This document shows positions 52,281 through 61,875 of a DNA stretch of 64,000 nucleotides, piece by piece; within the stretch, counting starts at the first letter, position 1; every line of letters starts with the position of its first letter. The stretch comes from Variovorax beijingensis. Its GTDB lineage: Bacteria; Pseudomonadota; Gammaproteobacteria; Burkholderiales; Burkholderiaceae_C. A program made the translations under genes and the position numbers. Location: NCBI RefSeq assembly GCF_003951285.1, contig NZ_RXFQ01000009.1, forward strand, positions 62,001 through 126,000, given 5' to 3'. The notes beneath the pieces are model-generated. The model was not told where the DNA came from. It ran no database searches and was given only the letters and a program-made list of their open reading frames with translations.

Positions 52281-53013
52281 ACGAGCCTCCTTTCCACGAA
52301 GGTGAGCAGCCCGTAGAGCAGCGCCCCCATCAGCCCGCAGGCAAACATCACGACCCACAGGCGCAGCACCAGGTCGGCATTCATCGCCTCCATCAGCATC
52401 ACGCCCAGGCCCACGGTCTCGCCGAACCATTCGCCCACCACCGAGCCGATCAGGCTCAGGCCGATGGCCACGCGCAGGCCCACCATGATCTGCGGCAGCG
52501 CCGAGGGCACGGCCAGCTTGAAGAACATGACGAGGCGGCCGGCGCCGAAACTCTTCATCAGCGCGATGCGCTGCGGGTCGCACGACTTGAGGCCGCGCAA
52601 GGTGTTCACAGTCACCGGGAAGAAGGTGAGGAAGAACGCGGTCATCACCTTGGCGAGCAGCGAGTTGCCGAACCAGATGACGATCAGCGCGCCGAAGGCC
52701 ACCACCGGCACGGTCTGCGACACCACGAACAGCGGGAACACCGAACGCTCCATCCAGCGCGAGTAGGTGAACACGGTGCCGCAGAGGCAGCCGAACACCG
52801 CGCCCATCGCAAAGCCCAGCACGGTTTCGAGCAGCGTGCGGCCGAAGCCCCGCATGAGCTGCGGCCACACCGACCACGCATCCTGCGCAATTGCACTCAG
52901 CGCCGGCAGGTAGCGAGGCGACGGCGCGAAGGCATGCACCGCGATCTCCCACACGATGGCGAGCCCGACGAAGGCCAGCACGGGCGAGCGCAGGATGCGT
53001 TGCATCGGCGAGC

Positions 53014-53017
<4 letters not shown>
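52259..53017 (-). CDS. ABC transporter permease (first of pair)
   Basis: A 252-residue permease of the same class: IVIWFGNSLLAKVMTAFFLTFFPVTVNTLRGL, then coupling loop IALMKSFGAGRLVMFFKLAVPSALPQIM. It ends in WWRSES, close to the WWR end of its partner, showing the two are related by duplication. The start overlaps the ATPase stop by 4 bp. Confidence 0.9.
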
Positions 53018-53868
<851 letters not shown>

Positions 53869-53882
53869 GATCGCGCGGCGGC

Positions 53883-54890
53883 TCAGAACTTCTTGTCGGT
53901 GGCCGGCACCTGCGTCCAGAAGCTCGGGTCGTAGGCCTTCGACAGGTCGGCCGGTGCCTTCAGCGCCTTGTAGCCCACCAGCTGGGCCTGCATCTTCTCG
54001 ACCGTCGGCAGGTCGATGGCGAGGATGCCGTCGGTCGTGCCCCTGCCGGCCTTCACGAGCTTCTCGAACTCGTCGAGCATCGCTTCCTGGTGCGCGCGGT
54101 TCAGGCTGGGCGACGCGGCCATGACGATGTCGATGGCTTCCTTCTTGTTCTGCAGCGCGTACTTCCAGCCCTTGATGGTCGCGTTCATGAAGGCCTGCAC
54201 CTGCTGCGGCTTCTCGTTGCGGTATTTCTCGGACACGAGCACCGTGTCCTGCTGCACGATCACGCCGTAGTCGTCGGGCTTGATGAGCGTGAGCTTGTCG
54301 CCCAGGCCCTGCGCCTTGAGCACGTTGAGCTCGTTGTAGTAGGTGGCGGCGGCGACATCGAACTGCTTCTCGACGAAGGGCGCCATCGAGCCCGACTGCG
54401 GCACGATGGTCAGGTCTCCCTGCTTCATGCCGGCCGAAGCCAGCATCGAATAGAGCGTGTACTGCGTGCCGGTGAACCACGTGGCCACCTTCTTGCCCGC
54501 GAAGTCCTTCACCTGGGTGATGCCCGAATCCTTGTAGGCGACATAGGTGAAGGGCGTGGTCTGCACGGTCACGCCGATGCACACCAGCGGCAGGCCCTTC
54601 TCGCGCGCCAGCAGCACCGTCTCCGTGCCGCCGGCGAGGCCGAAGGTGTCGTTGCCCGACGCGACGAGGGTCTCGACGTTGAGGTTGGGCCCACCCGGAT
54701 TGATCGTCAGGTCGAGGCCGCCCTGGTCGTAGAAGCCCTTGGCCTTGGCCACATAGAAGCCGGCGAACTGCGCCTGTGCCAGCCATTTGAGGCGCAGCGA
54801 CACCTTCTCCGCAGCGGATGCGGGCAGGCTCGCAAGAAGCGCCATCGACGCTGCGGCGAGAGTCAGGAAACGCAAGGACTTGAAAGACAT
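53883..54890 (-). CDS. ABC transporter substrate-binding protein, NMT1/THI5-like
   Basis: A 335-residue periplasmic protein. The signal peptide ends near residue 27 (ASLPASAA-EK). The mature start VSLRLKWLAQAQFAGFYVA followed by KAKGFYDQGGLDLTINPGG is close to the THI5/ThiY-RibY type that binds pyrimidine- or riboflavin-like compounds. This hints at a heterocyclic ligand but does not prove it. It is the first gene of the 12-gene run. GAGG lies 8 bp before the ATG, immediately downstream of the operator candidate. Confidence 0.9.
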   Translation of the reverse strand: MSFKSLRFLTLAAASMALLASLPASAAEKVSLRLKWLAQAQFAGFYVAKAKGFYDQGGLDLTINPGGPNLNVETLVASGNDTFGLAGGTETVLLAREKGLPLVCIGVTVQTTPFTYVAYKDSGITQVKDFAGKKVATWFTGTQYTLYSMLASAGMKQGDLTIVPQSGSMAPFVEKQFDVAAATYYNELNVLKAQGLGDKLTLIKPDDYGVIVQQDTVLVSEKYRNEKPQQVQAFMNATIKGWKYALQNKKEAIDIVMAASPSLNRAHQEAMLDEFEKLVKAGRGTTDGILAIDLPTVEKMQAQLVGYKALKAPADLSKAYDPSFWTQVPATDKKF

Positions 54891-54901
54891 GTGGAAGGCC
54901 T

Positions 54902-54936
54902 CATGGATACAAAAAACTCTTTAAGCAGTATCCATG
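54902..54936. promoter_or_regulatory. Operator candidate in the divergent promoter region
   Basis: CATGGATAC-N17-GTATCCATG is a perfect 9-bp inverted repeat lying 12 bp upstream of the binding-protein gene and 94 bp upstream of the amidase gene. The spacer is AT-rich. The only regulator encoded in the cluster is the GntR/FadR protein; assigning this site to it is inference. Confidence 0.65.
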
Positions 54937-55029
54937 CCATGCAATTTCAGACGGTTTACGGCCTCTGGGGCGGCGAATTGGCCCGGAACATGCACTCCCG
55001 CATGGCCCCTGCCCCAATTTGAATCCTCC

Positions 55030-56457
55030 ATGAACCGAATCCATGCGCTCACCGCTCTCTCCGCCCGCGAAGCCGCCGAGCAGATGGCGCGAGGCGGCCT
55101 CCGCACCGCGGACTATGTGGATGCGCTGTTGCGGCGCAGTGCCGCAGCCGACTCCCTCGGTGGCCTGCTGCACCAGGACGCGCAGCGCCTTCGCGGCGAA
55201 GCCACGGCCCTCGACACGGCGCCCCGGCCCGCCGCGGGCACGCGCCCGCTGCATGGCGTGCCGCTCGCGTTCAAGGACAACATCGACGTGGTCGGCTTTC
55301 CCACCACCGCCGGCAGCCCGTGGATGGCGGACCACCGTCCGCGCCGGGCGGCGGGCGTGACGCAGCGCCTGCTGGCTGCGGGTGCGCTGGTGTTTGGCAA
55401 GACGAATCTGCACGAGTGGTCGCAAGGCGTCACCGGCCACAACCACGCTTTCGGCCCGTCGCGCAACCCCTTCGATCCCTCGCGCATTTCAGGCGGCTCG
55501 AGCGGTGGCAACGCAACATTGCTCGGCATGCGCGCCGTTCCCGCGGCCATCGGCACGGACACGGGCGGCTCGGTCCGGGTGCCGGCCGCGCTGTGCGGCC
55601 TGGTCGGCTTCAGGCCCACCATCGGCCGCTGGCCTGGGGACGGACTGGTGCCGATCTCGCCCACCTTCGACGCCGCAGGCGCCATGGCGCGCAACGTAGA
55701 CGACTGCGTGCTGATCGACCATGCCGTCGCCGATGGCCCGCTGCGGCTGGCGCCGGCACCGCTCGCCGGCATGCGCCTGGGCGTGCCGCAGCGCTACTTC
55801 TGGGAGGAGATCGATCCGCCGGTGGCCGCGTTGGCGCAGGATGCGCTCGAGCGGCTGCGGGGCGCCGGCGCGGTGCTGGTGCCCTGCGAGCTGGGAGAAG
55901 CCGGCGCGCTGTTCCAGCAGGGCTCGATGTCGATCTCTCTCCATGAGATCCTGCCTGCGCTGCAGGCCTACTTCGCGCGCCACGAGCGTCCCTTCGATGC
56001 CCGCGCACTCGCCGATGCCGTCGTGAGCCCCGACGTCCGGCCGCTGTTCGAGCGCCTGTTCGGACCGGGCGCGATCGGCACGCCGGCCTACCGCCACGCG
56101 CTCGGCGTGCTGCGCCCGCGCATGCAGCAAGCGTATCGCCGCTGCTTCGCGCAGAACGCCATCGCCGCGCTGGTGTTCCCGACCAGCCCGCTCTGCGCGG
56201 CGCGCATCGGCGAAGACGTGGAGGTCATGCTGTGCGGCCGGCCGGTATCGGCCTTCTCCGCCTACATCCGCAACACGGGTCCGGCCGGCATGGCGGGACT
56301 GCCCGCGCTGAGCCTGCCGATGGGCCTCGCGCGCGGCGGCCTGCCCGCGGGAATGGAACTGACAGGCCCGGCCGGATCGGACAGTGCGCTGCTCGCGCTG
56401 GCGCTCGCCATCGAAGCCGTTCTTCCGCCCGCGCCGGTGGCGCCCGCCATCGCCTGA
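55030..56457 (+). CDS. Amidase signature enzyme
   Basis: A 475-residue amidase. The Ser-cisSer-Lys triad is complete: K82 in FKDNIDVV, S158 in SGGSSGG (second Ser) and S181 in DTGGSVRVPA. It hydrolyses an amide to acid and ammonia; the substrate is unknown, but the amidohydrolase and transporter nearby fit a nitrogenous nutrient. The ATG at 55030 is family-like (MNRIHALTALSAREAAEQM); no Shine-Dalgarno precedes it. It is divergent from the 12-gene run across the operator candidate. Confidence 0.92.
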   Translation: MNRIHALTALSAREAAEQMARGGLRTADYVDALLRRSAAADSLGGLLHQDAQRLRGEATALDTAPRPAAGTRPLHGVPLAFKDNIDVVGFPTTAGSPWMADHRPRRAAGVTQRLLAAGALVFGKTNLHEWSQGVTGHNHAFGPSRNPFDPSRISGGSSGGNATLLGMRAVPAAIGTDTGGSVRVPAALCGLVGFRPTIGRWPGDGLVPISPTFDAAGAMARNVDDCVLIDHAVADGPLRLAPAPLAGMRLGVPQRYFWEEIDPPVAALAQDALERLRGAGAVLVPCELGEAGALFQQGSMSISLHEILPALQAYFARHERPFDARALADAVVSPDVRPLFERLFGPGAIGTPAYRHALGVLRPRMQQAYRRCFAQNAIAALVFPTSPLCAARIGEDVEVMLCGRPVSAFSAYIRNTGPAGMAGLPALSLPMGLARGGLPAGMELTGPAGSDSALLALALAIEAVLPPAPVAPAIA

Positions 56458-56522
56458 AGGCTTACATCGCTTCGCGCGAGCGGCTGTCGCAGCATGCCAC
56501 GGCCCTCTGCAATCGTTGCGGC

Positions 56523-56828
56523 ATGCACACCATGGACACCCGACCGATCTTTCCTTCCTGGTGGCGCATCGGCGCGCTTGCCTATACGGCCGCGGGCGTG
56601 GTGTGCGTTGTTTCGAGCGCGGCCTTTCCGGGCAGCGAGATGGCCATGCTGGCGGCGATCGCCGGGGCCTTGCCCTGGTCGCTCGCCCTGCTGACGCTCG
56701 ACCTGGCGCCGGGCGTGGCGCAGACCGCGCTGCTCCTGCTGGCCGGAAGCTGGGCCGTCAACGCGGGGCTCTTCTGGTGGCTGGCGCTGCGGCGACCGGC
56801 GCACCGGCTGCCGGCCCGGGACGACTGA
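56523..56828 (+). CDS. Small polytopic membrane protein, hypothetical
   Basis: A 101-residue protein with three predicted membrane segments (LAYTAAGVVCVVSSAAF, AAIAGALPWSLALLTL, and ALLLLAGSWAVNAGLFWWLAL) and a short basic tail. No family is recognised. The start may be M1 or M4 (56532). It lies 65 bp after the amidase on the same strand and 88 bp before the PLP enzyme, so it could be part of that short operon. Confidence 0.6.
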   Translation: MHTMDTRPIFPSWWRIGALAYTAAGVVCVVSSAAFPGSEMAMLAAIAGALPWSLALLTLDLAPGVAQTALLLLAGSWAVNAGLFWWLALRRPAHRLPARDD

Positions 56829-56916
56829 CGAAGCATCGCCGAAGGCCTTTCGGTGCGATCATTTCGCCATTCGTTCATCGCGCCCGATGCGCGCCCCCGT
56901 ACTCCGAAGGTTTCCC

Positions 56917-58062
56917 ATGCTTCCTGATACGCAAGTCAACAAACCGCTGATCGGAATTGCCGGCGGCCGGCAATCGCTCGACACGCCGGCGCTGCTGCTC
57001 GATCTTGGCGCCATGACGCGCAACATCGAACGCATGGCCGCCTTTGCCAAGGCGCGCGGCATCGGCCTGCGGCCGCACGTGAAGACGCACAAGTCGGTGG
57101 AGATCGCGCGCCGCCAGGTGGCCGCCGGCGCCATCGGCGTGAGCTGCGTCACGCTGGGCGAGGCCGAGGTCATGGTCAAGGCCGGCATTCCGGACGTGCT
57201 GATCACCTCCCCGGCCGTCACACCGAGCAAGATCGCGCGCGTGGTCAAGCTGGCCAGGCTGGCCGGCCCCGGCGGAATGATGGTGGTGGTGGACGACCCG
57301 CGCAATGCCGCGGACCTGGCCGCAGCCACGCTCGGCCTGCCGCATCCGCTCGAGGTGCTGGTCGACTACGGCGCCGGCTACAACCGCACGGGCGCGGCCA
57401 GCGAAGCGCAGGTGCTCGAACTCGCGCGCTGCATCGCGGCCGAGCCGCGCCTGAAGCTGCGCGGATTGCAGGCCTACGCCGGCAACCTGCAGCACATCGT
57501 CGACCGCCAGCAGCGCAGCGCCGCCGCGGCCAGCCTGCGCGAAACCATCGCGCGCATCGTCGCGGACGCCAGGCGCAGCGGCATTCACTTCGAGATCGTC
57601 ACGGGCGCGGGCACCGGCACGCACGACCTCGATGCACAGCGCGACGCCTTCACCGAACTGCAGGCCGGCTCCTATGTGTTCATGGATGCGGAATATGCAC
57701 AGGTGCTGCAGGACAGCCCGGGGCAGCCTTCACCGTTCGAGGTGTCGCTGTTCGTGCAGACGGCGGTGGTGAGCACCAACGCGGCGGAATGGGTCACCGT
57801 GGACGGCGGCACCAAGTGCTTTGCGACCGACTGCGGCGTGCCGCTGGTGGCACGCGGCGCCGATCCGGCGAGCCGCTACGCCTTCTTCGGCGACGAGCAC
57901 GGCAAGCTGTTTTGCGCCGGGCAGCGGCCCGCGCTCGGCGGCCGGGTGGAGTTCATCACGCCGCATTGCGACCCGACCGTCAACCTGCACGATGCCTACC
58001 ACGTGGTCGACGGCGACACGCTGGTTGCCATCTGGCCGGTGGACGCGCGCGGCAGGCACTGA
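56917..58062 (+). CDS. D-threonine aldolase-type PLP enzyme
   Basis: A 381-residue fold-type III (alanine-racemase-like) enzyme of the D-threonine aldolase/3-hydroxy-D-aspartate aldolase or D-serine dehydratase group. The PLP lysine is K56 in RPHVKTHKS; LDTPALLLDLGAMTRNI precedes it; YNRTGAAS and TGAGTGTHD form the phosphate-binding region; the C-terminal metal-binding site is THxC-like, ITPHCDPTVNLHD. GAAGG 6 bp upstream supports ATG 56917. It could act on a 3-hydroxy-D-amino acid produced by the dioxygenase, which is speculation. Confidence 0.87.
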   Translation: MLPDTQVNKPLIGIAGGRQSLDTPALLLDLGAMTRNIERMAAFAKARGIGLRPHVKTHKSVEIARRQVAAGAIGVSCVTLGEAEVMVKAGIPDVLITSPAVTPSKIARVVKLARLAGPGGMMVVVDDPRNAADLAAATLGLPHPLEVLVDYGAGYNRTGAASEAQVLELARCIAAEPRLKLRGLQAYAGNLQHIVDRQQRSAAAASLRETIARIVADARRSGIHFEIVTGAGTGTHDLDAQRDAFTELQAGSYVFMDAEYAQVLQDSPGQPSPFEVSLFVQTAVVSTNAAEWVTVDGGTKCFATDCGVPLVARGADPASRYAFFGDEHGKLFCAGQRPALGGRVEFITPHCDPTVNLHDAYHVVDGDTLVAIWPVDARGRH

Positions 58063-58086
58063 AAAAACCCGCATCGGGGCCTGCGG
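58062..58086 (-). terminator. Candidate terminator of the 103-residue gene
   Basis: Minus strand CCGCA-GGCCCCGA-TGCGG is a 5-bp stem followed by G and six T residues (58067-58062). It lies just past the stop of the gene at 58104 and abuts the stop of the D-threonine aldolase-type gene. Confidence 0.5.
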
Positions 58087-58103
58087 CCGGTTCCCCGCGG
58101 CCG

Positions 58104-58415
58104 TCAGGCGCGCGGCAAGGCTGCAAGAAAGGTCGATACGACGATGGCGGCCGCACGGTCCAGCTGGAGGACATCGGCCACCTCGAAGGAGTGCAGCGCA
58201 CTGCGTACGCCCCCACCGGCCGGCTCGCGGATTTCCACAAGCACTTCCGCCGCCAATTCGCGGTCGCTGCGCGGCTGGCCGTCGGGAAGCATCACCCACT
58301 CGTCCACCTGGTCGAACGGAATGCTGCGGAAGACCGCGACGACGGGCAAGTACCTGTAGCGATCCTCGCCCACCAGCACGGGCAAGCTGAGGTTGCAGAA
58401 AAAAGTGGTCGACAT
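58104..58415 (-). CDS. Small hypothetical protein
   Basis: A 103-residue protein, starting MSTTFFCNLSLPVLVGEDRY, with YRYLPVVAVFRSIPFDQVDEWVM and ELAAEVLVEIREPAGGG. No family recognised; composition and GC-rich third positions look coding. A TTG seven codons earlier (58436) is a possible alternative start. A short terminator-like hairpin downstream gives modest support. It is convergent with the PLP enzyme gene. Confidence 0.5.
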   Translation of the reverse strand: MSTTFFCNLSLPVLVGEDRYRYLPVVAVFRSIPFDQVDEWVMLPDGQPRSDRELAAEVLVEIREPAGGGVRSALHSFEVADVLQLDRAAAIVVSTFLAALPRA

Positions 58416-58624
58416 GCAGAGCGCCGTCGCAATCAAAAGGATTAATTGTTAGGGAATGTGACCAAGACATCCACCTTTCCCGGCCCTTTTTCCTTTGCGA
58501 GACGTGATCTTCCTCACACAATGTGAAGCTTTGTGGTGGAGATCGAACACCCTACAAGGATACTTAATTCTTACATATCGCACGCCGAGTGTGTCGGTTT
58601 GCCTGTTTTCTGCACCAAGAAGGC

Positions 58625-58649
58625 AAAAAAAGAGGCCGGAACCCGGCCT
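58625..58649 (-). terminator. Rho-independent terminator of the enoyl-CoA hydratase gene
   Basis: Minus strand AGGCCGG-GTT-CCGGCCT forms a 7-bp stem followed by C and seven T residues (58631-58625), 21 bp after the stop. Confidence 0.88.
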
Positions 58650-58669
58650 TTGGGGCACTGCCGGGCCGC

Positions 58670-59497
58670 TCAGGCCGGTGCGTTGAATCTCGGCGGCCGC
58701 CGCTCGATGTTGGCCTGCACGGCCTCCGTCTGGTTCGCGCTTCCGATCAAGGCCTGCTGTTCCACCGATTCGGCAATCAGCAGATCGGCCGCGCTGTGCG
58801 ACAGCGCCGCGTTGAGCAGGCGCTTGCCCGCCCGGATGGCGTCGGGGCTCTTGCCCGCGATGCCGTGCGCCATCTGAAGCGCCTCTGCCAGCGGATCGGC
58901 CACCAGCCGCGTGGCAAAGCCGAGCTGCAGCGCTTCCTCGCCCGAGAAGATGCGGCCCGTGAAGGTGAGCTCGCGCACCACGTCGCTGCGGGCGAGTTCG
59001 CGCATCAGCACCATGCCGCCCATGTCGGGCACCAGGCCCCACTTGATTTCCATCACCGACAGTTTGGTGTCGGGCGCCACGATGCGGATGTCGGCCCCCA
59101 GGGCCACCTGGAAGCCGCCACCGAAAGCCACGCCGTGTACGGCGGCAATGACGGGCACCGGCACCTCGCGCCAGGCCATCGCGACGTACTGGGCTGCATT
59201 CGAAATGCCGTGCGTGCGCGCGGACAGGTCGGTGCCGCCCGCGGCCGTGCCCAGCACCGCGCTGGCGGCGCCCTGCCCCATGCGCTCGAAGGAGGCCATG
59301 TCCAGGCCCGCGCAAAAAGCCTTGCCCTGGCCCGAGATGACCACCGCGCGCACCGCGGCGTCGCCGTGCAGGGCTTCGCCCGCTTCGATCAGCGCGTCGA
59401 ACATCGCGGGATCGAGCGCGTTCATCTTGTCCGCGCGTGCAAGCTGCAGTTCCACCACGCCGTCGGGGTGGCGGGTCCATTCGATTCGCTCGGCCAT
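58670..59497 (-). CDS. Enoyl-CoA hydratase/isomerase family protein
   Basis: A 275-residue crotonase-fold protein. The first oxyanion-hole segment is ISGQGKAFCAGLDMASF; the second is VAAVHGVAFGGGFQVALGADI-like (PVIAAVHGVAFGGGFQVALG). The catalytic Glu of hydratases at the MEIKWGLVPDMGG segment is present as the E of MEIKWG, and the next usual Glu is replaced by Asp (VPDMGG), so it may be a hydratase of altered specificity. GGAGAC 6 bp upstream fixes the ATG at 59497; a terminator follows. It stands alone. Confidence 0.87.
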   Translation of the reverse strand: MAERIEWTRHPDGVVELQLARADKMNALDPAMFDALIEAGEALHGDAAVRAVVISGQGKAFCAGLDMASFERMGQGAASAVLGTAAGGTDLSARTHGISNAAQYVAMAWREVPVPVIAAVHGVAFGGGFQVALGADIRIVAPDTKLSVMEIKWGLVPDMGGMVLMRELARSDVVRELTFTGRIFSGEEALQLGFATRLVADPLAEALQMAHGIAGKSPDAIRAGKRLLNAALSHSAADLLIAESVEQQALIGSANQTEAVQANIERRPPRFNAPA

Positions 59498-59589
59498 GGC
59501 AGTGTCTCCTTCGATTCTTGCGCCAGTATCGCCCGGTACGGGCGCTCGGCGATGATGGCGCCTGTCGCCTACCCAACACCCCTGGACCC

Positions 59590-61449
59590 ATGCCCCTGGA
59601 CCGCCGGATCTTTCTGCAATCGGGTGCCGCCGCCGTGGTGGCGCTGCTCCATTCCCCTGGCGCCAGCGCACCCGGCGGCCCGGGCCGGCCCGTGCTCGGC
59701 TTCACCGCGGTGCCGGCGTCGCTGCGCGATGCGGTGGTGGTGCCGCCGGAATACGAATGGCAGCTGCTCTATCCCTGGGGTACGCCCACCGGCATCGCCG
59801 GGCATCCCATGCCGGCCTTCGCGCCCGACGGCAGCAACAGCGCCGCCGACCAGGCGCTGCAGGCCGGCATGCACCACGACGGCATGCACTTCTTTCCGCT
59901 CGCGTCGCCGGACCGCGGCCTGCTCGTGATGAACCACGAATACACCGACGAGCAACTGCTCCATGCGGGCGGCAGCAAGGAATGGACTGCCGAGAAGGTG
60001 CGCAAGTCGCTGCATGCGATGGGCGTCTCGGTCATCGAGGTCCGCCGCACGCGCGATGGCTGGCGCCAGGTGAGGCCCTCGCCCCACGCACGGCGCGTGC
60101 ACGGGCAGACACCCATGCGCATCGCAGGCCCCGCCGCGGGCGCGGCGCCGATGCGCACCGCCGCCAATCCGGCCGGCGACGAAGTGCTCGGCACCTTCGC
60201 CAACTGCGCGATGGGCGTCACGCCCTGGGGCACCTACCTGACCTGCGAGGAAAACTTCCATGGCTACTTCGGCGGCCCGAAGGAATCGGCGAAGGACATC
60301 ACGCCCGCGCAGCGCCGCTACGGCACGGTGCCGGGCTCGCAATGGGTGGAGTACTGGCGCTTCGAGGAACGCTTCGACATGAGCCGGCATCCGAACGAGC
60401 CCCACCGCTTCGGCTGGGTGGTGGAAATCGATCCCTTCGACCCCGCGGCCAAGCCGGTCAAGCGCACCGCGCTCGGGCGCAAGCGCCAGGAAAGCGCGAC
60501 CTGCACGCTGGCCAGGGACGGACGCGTCGTCGTCTACATGGGCGACGACGCGAGGTTCGAATACATCTACAAGTTCGTGAGCCACGGCAAGGTCTCGATG
60601 GCCGGCGACGGCTCCCGGGCCTGCGCCAACAGCCGACTGCTCGACGAAGGCACGCTCTACGCCGCACGCTTCGATGCCGACGGCCGCGGCCGATGGCTCG
60701 AACTCGTGCATGGCCGCAACGGGCTCGACGCGGACAGCGGCTTCGCCGACCAGGCCGAGGTGCTGATCCACGCCAGGCTGGCCGCCGACGCGGTGGGCGC
60801 CACCAAGATGGACCGCCCCGAATGGATCGCGGTGCATCCGCAGACGGGCGAGGTGTATGTCACGCTCACCAACAACAGCCAGCGCGGCGAGCCGGGCAAG
60901 CCCGCGCCCGATGCGGCCAACCCGCGTGCCGGCAACCGCTTCGGCGGCATCCTGCGCTGGCGCGAGGACGGCAGCGACGCCGGCAGCGCGGGCTTCGGCT
61001 GGGACCACTTCGCGCTCGCTGGCGACCCCTCGCAGGCGGGCAGCGGCGCGCACTATCCATCGGACGATGCCGACGTTTTCGGCAGCCCCGACGGCCTGCA
61101 CTTCGACGGCGGCGGCCTGCTCTGGATCCAGACCGACATGAGCGGCCAGTTCATCGGCAAGCCGCCCCATGCCTCGCTCGGCAACAACCAGATGCTGTGC
61201 GCCGATCCGGCCACGGGGCGCATCAAGCGCTTTCTCACGGCACCCAGCGGCAGCGAGGTCACGGGCTGCGTGGTGACGCCGGACCGGCGCACGCTGTTCG
61301 TCAACATCCAGCACCCGGGCGAATCGCGCGACGACGGCAGCGCCACACCCAACAGCGCATGGCCCGATGGCGCGGCACCCGGCAGCGCGCGGCCGCGATC
61401 GGCCACGCTGGCGATCCGCCGGCGCGACGGCGCTATCGTTGGCACCTGA
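59590..61449 (+). CDS. PhoX-type phosphatase (DUF839), Tat-exported
   Basis: A 619-residue PhoX-family protein. The N-terminus MPLDRRIFLQSGAAAVVALL carries an RRxFL twin-arginine motif, so export is by Tat, as usual for PhoX. Family landmarks: LVMNHEYTDE, GTYLTCEENFHGYF, HRFGWVVEIDPFDP, RRVVVYMGDD-like (DGRVVVYMGDDARFEYIYKFVS) and MDRPEWIAVHPQTGEVYVTLTNN. PhoX is a Ca/Fe alkaline phosphatase that releases phosphate from esters. The gene lies far from the pho block and no Pho box is seen in its 92-bp upstream gap. Confidence 0.88.
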   Translation: MPLDRRIFLQSGAAAVVALLHSPGASAPGGPGRPVLGFTAVPASLRDAVVVPPEYEWQLLYPWGTPTGIAGHPMPAFAPDGSNSAADQALQAGMHHDGMHFFPLASPDRGLLVMNHEYTDEQLLHAGGSKEWTAEKVRKSLHAMGVSVIEVRRTRDGWRQVRPSPHARRVHGQTPMRIAGPAAGAAPMRTAANPAGDEVLGTFANCAMGVTPWGTYLTCEENFHGYFGGPKESAKDITPAQRRYGTVPGSQWVEYWRFEERFDMSRHPNEPHRFGWVVEIDPFDPAAKPVKRTALGRKRQESATCTLARDGRVVVYMGDDARFEYIYKFVSHGKVSMAGDGSRACANSRLLDEGTLYAARFDADGRGRWLELVHGRNGLDADSGFADQAEVLIHARLAADAVGATKMDRPEWIAVHPQTGEVYVTLTNNSQRGEPGKPAPDAANPRAGNRFGGILRWREDGSDAGSAGFGWDHFALAGDPSQAGSGAHYPSDDADVFGSPDGLHFDGGGLLWIQTDMSGQFIGKPPHASLGNNQMLCADPATGRIKRFLTAPSGSEVTGCVVTPDRRTLFVNIQHPGESRDDGSATPNSAWPDGAAPGSARPRSATLAIRRRDGAIVGT

Positions 61450-61480
61450 AGCCAAGGAAGCACAGGAAAGGAGACCTTGC

Positions 61481-61870
61481 ATGAGCATCCGCATCGTTCG
61501 CCTCGGCACGCCGCGCACGGCCGGCGAAGGCCTGCGCATCGGCACCGTGCGCCGCCCGCCGCGCGGCGTTCCGAAGACCGAGTTCGCATCGCAGGACTGG
61601 TATGACGTGTGGTATCCCAATCTCGCGCCTTCCGCAGAAACCATGAAGCTGGGCCAGGAGGCGGAAACCCCCGCACAGTGGAACGCCTTCATGCGCAAGT
61701 ACAAGTCCGAGATGGCCGAGGCCGATGCGAGCCGCAGCATCGACCTGCTGGCTGCCCTGTCGCACACCGCGGCGTTCTCGGTCGGCTGCTACTGCGAAGA
61801 CGAGTCGCGCTGCCACCGCTCGCTGCTGCGCGGCCTGCTGGCCGAGCGCGGGGCGGACATCGCGAACTGA
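61481..61870 (+). CDS. DUF488 family protein
   Basis: A 129-residue protein: IRIVRLGTPRTAGEGLRIGT, then WYDVWYPNLAPSAE, and a C-terminal SVGCYCEDESRCHRSLLRGLL with the conserved Cys and His residues of DUF488. The function of this family is not established. GGAGA 7 bp upstream sets the start. It follows phoX-like gene by 31 bp on the same strand and converges on the GST gene. Confidence 0.9.
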   Translation: MSIRIVRLGTPRTAGEGLRIGTVRRPPRGVPKTEFASQDWYDVWYPNLAPSAETMKLGQEAETPAQWNAFMRKYKSEMAEADASRSIDLLAALSHTAAFSVGCYCEDESRCHRSLLRGLLAERGADIAN

Positions 61871-61875
61871 TTCGT

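Noticed and set aside
58514..58526. TCACA-CAA-TGTGA dyad as a CRP site
   Set aside because: The half-sites are in the wrong order and spacing for the CRP consensus TGTGA-N6-TCACA.
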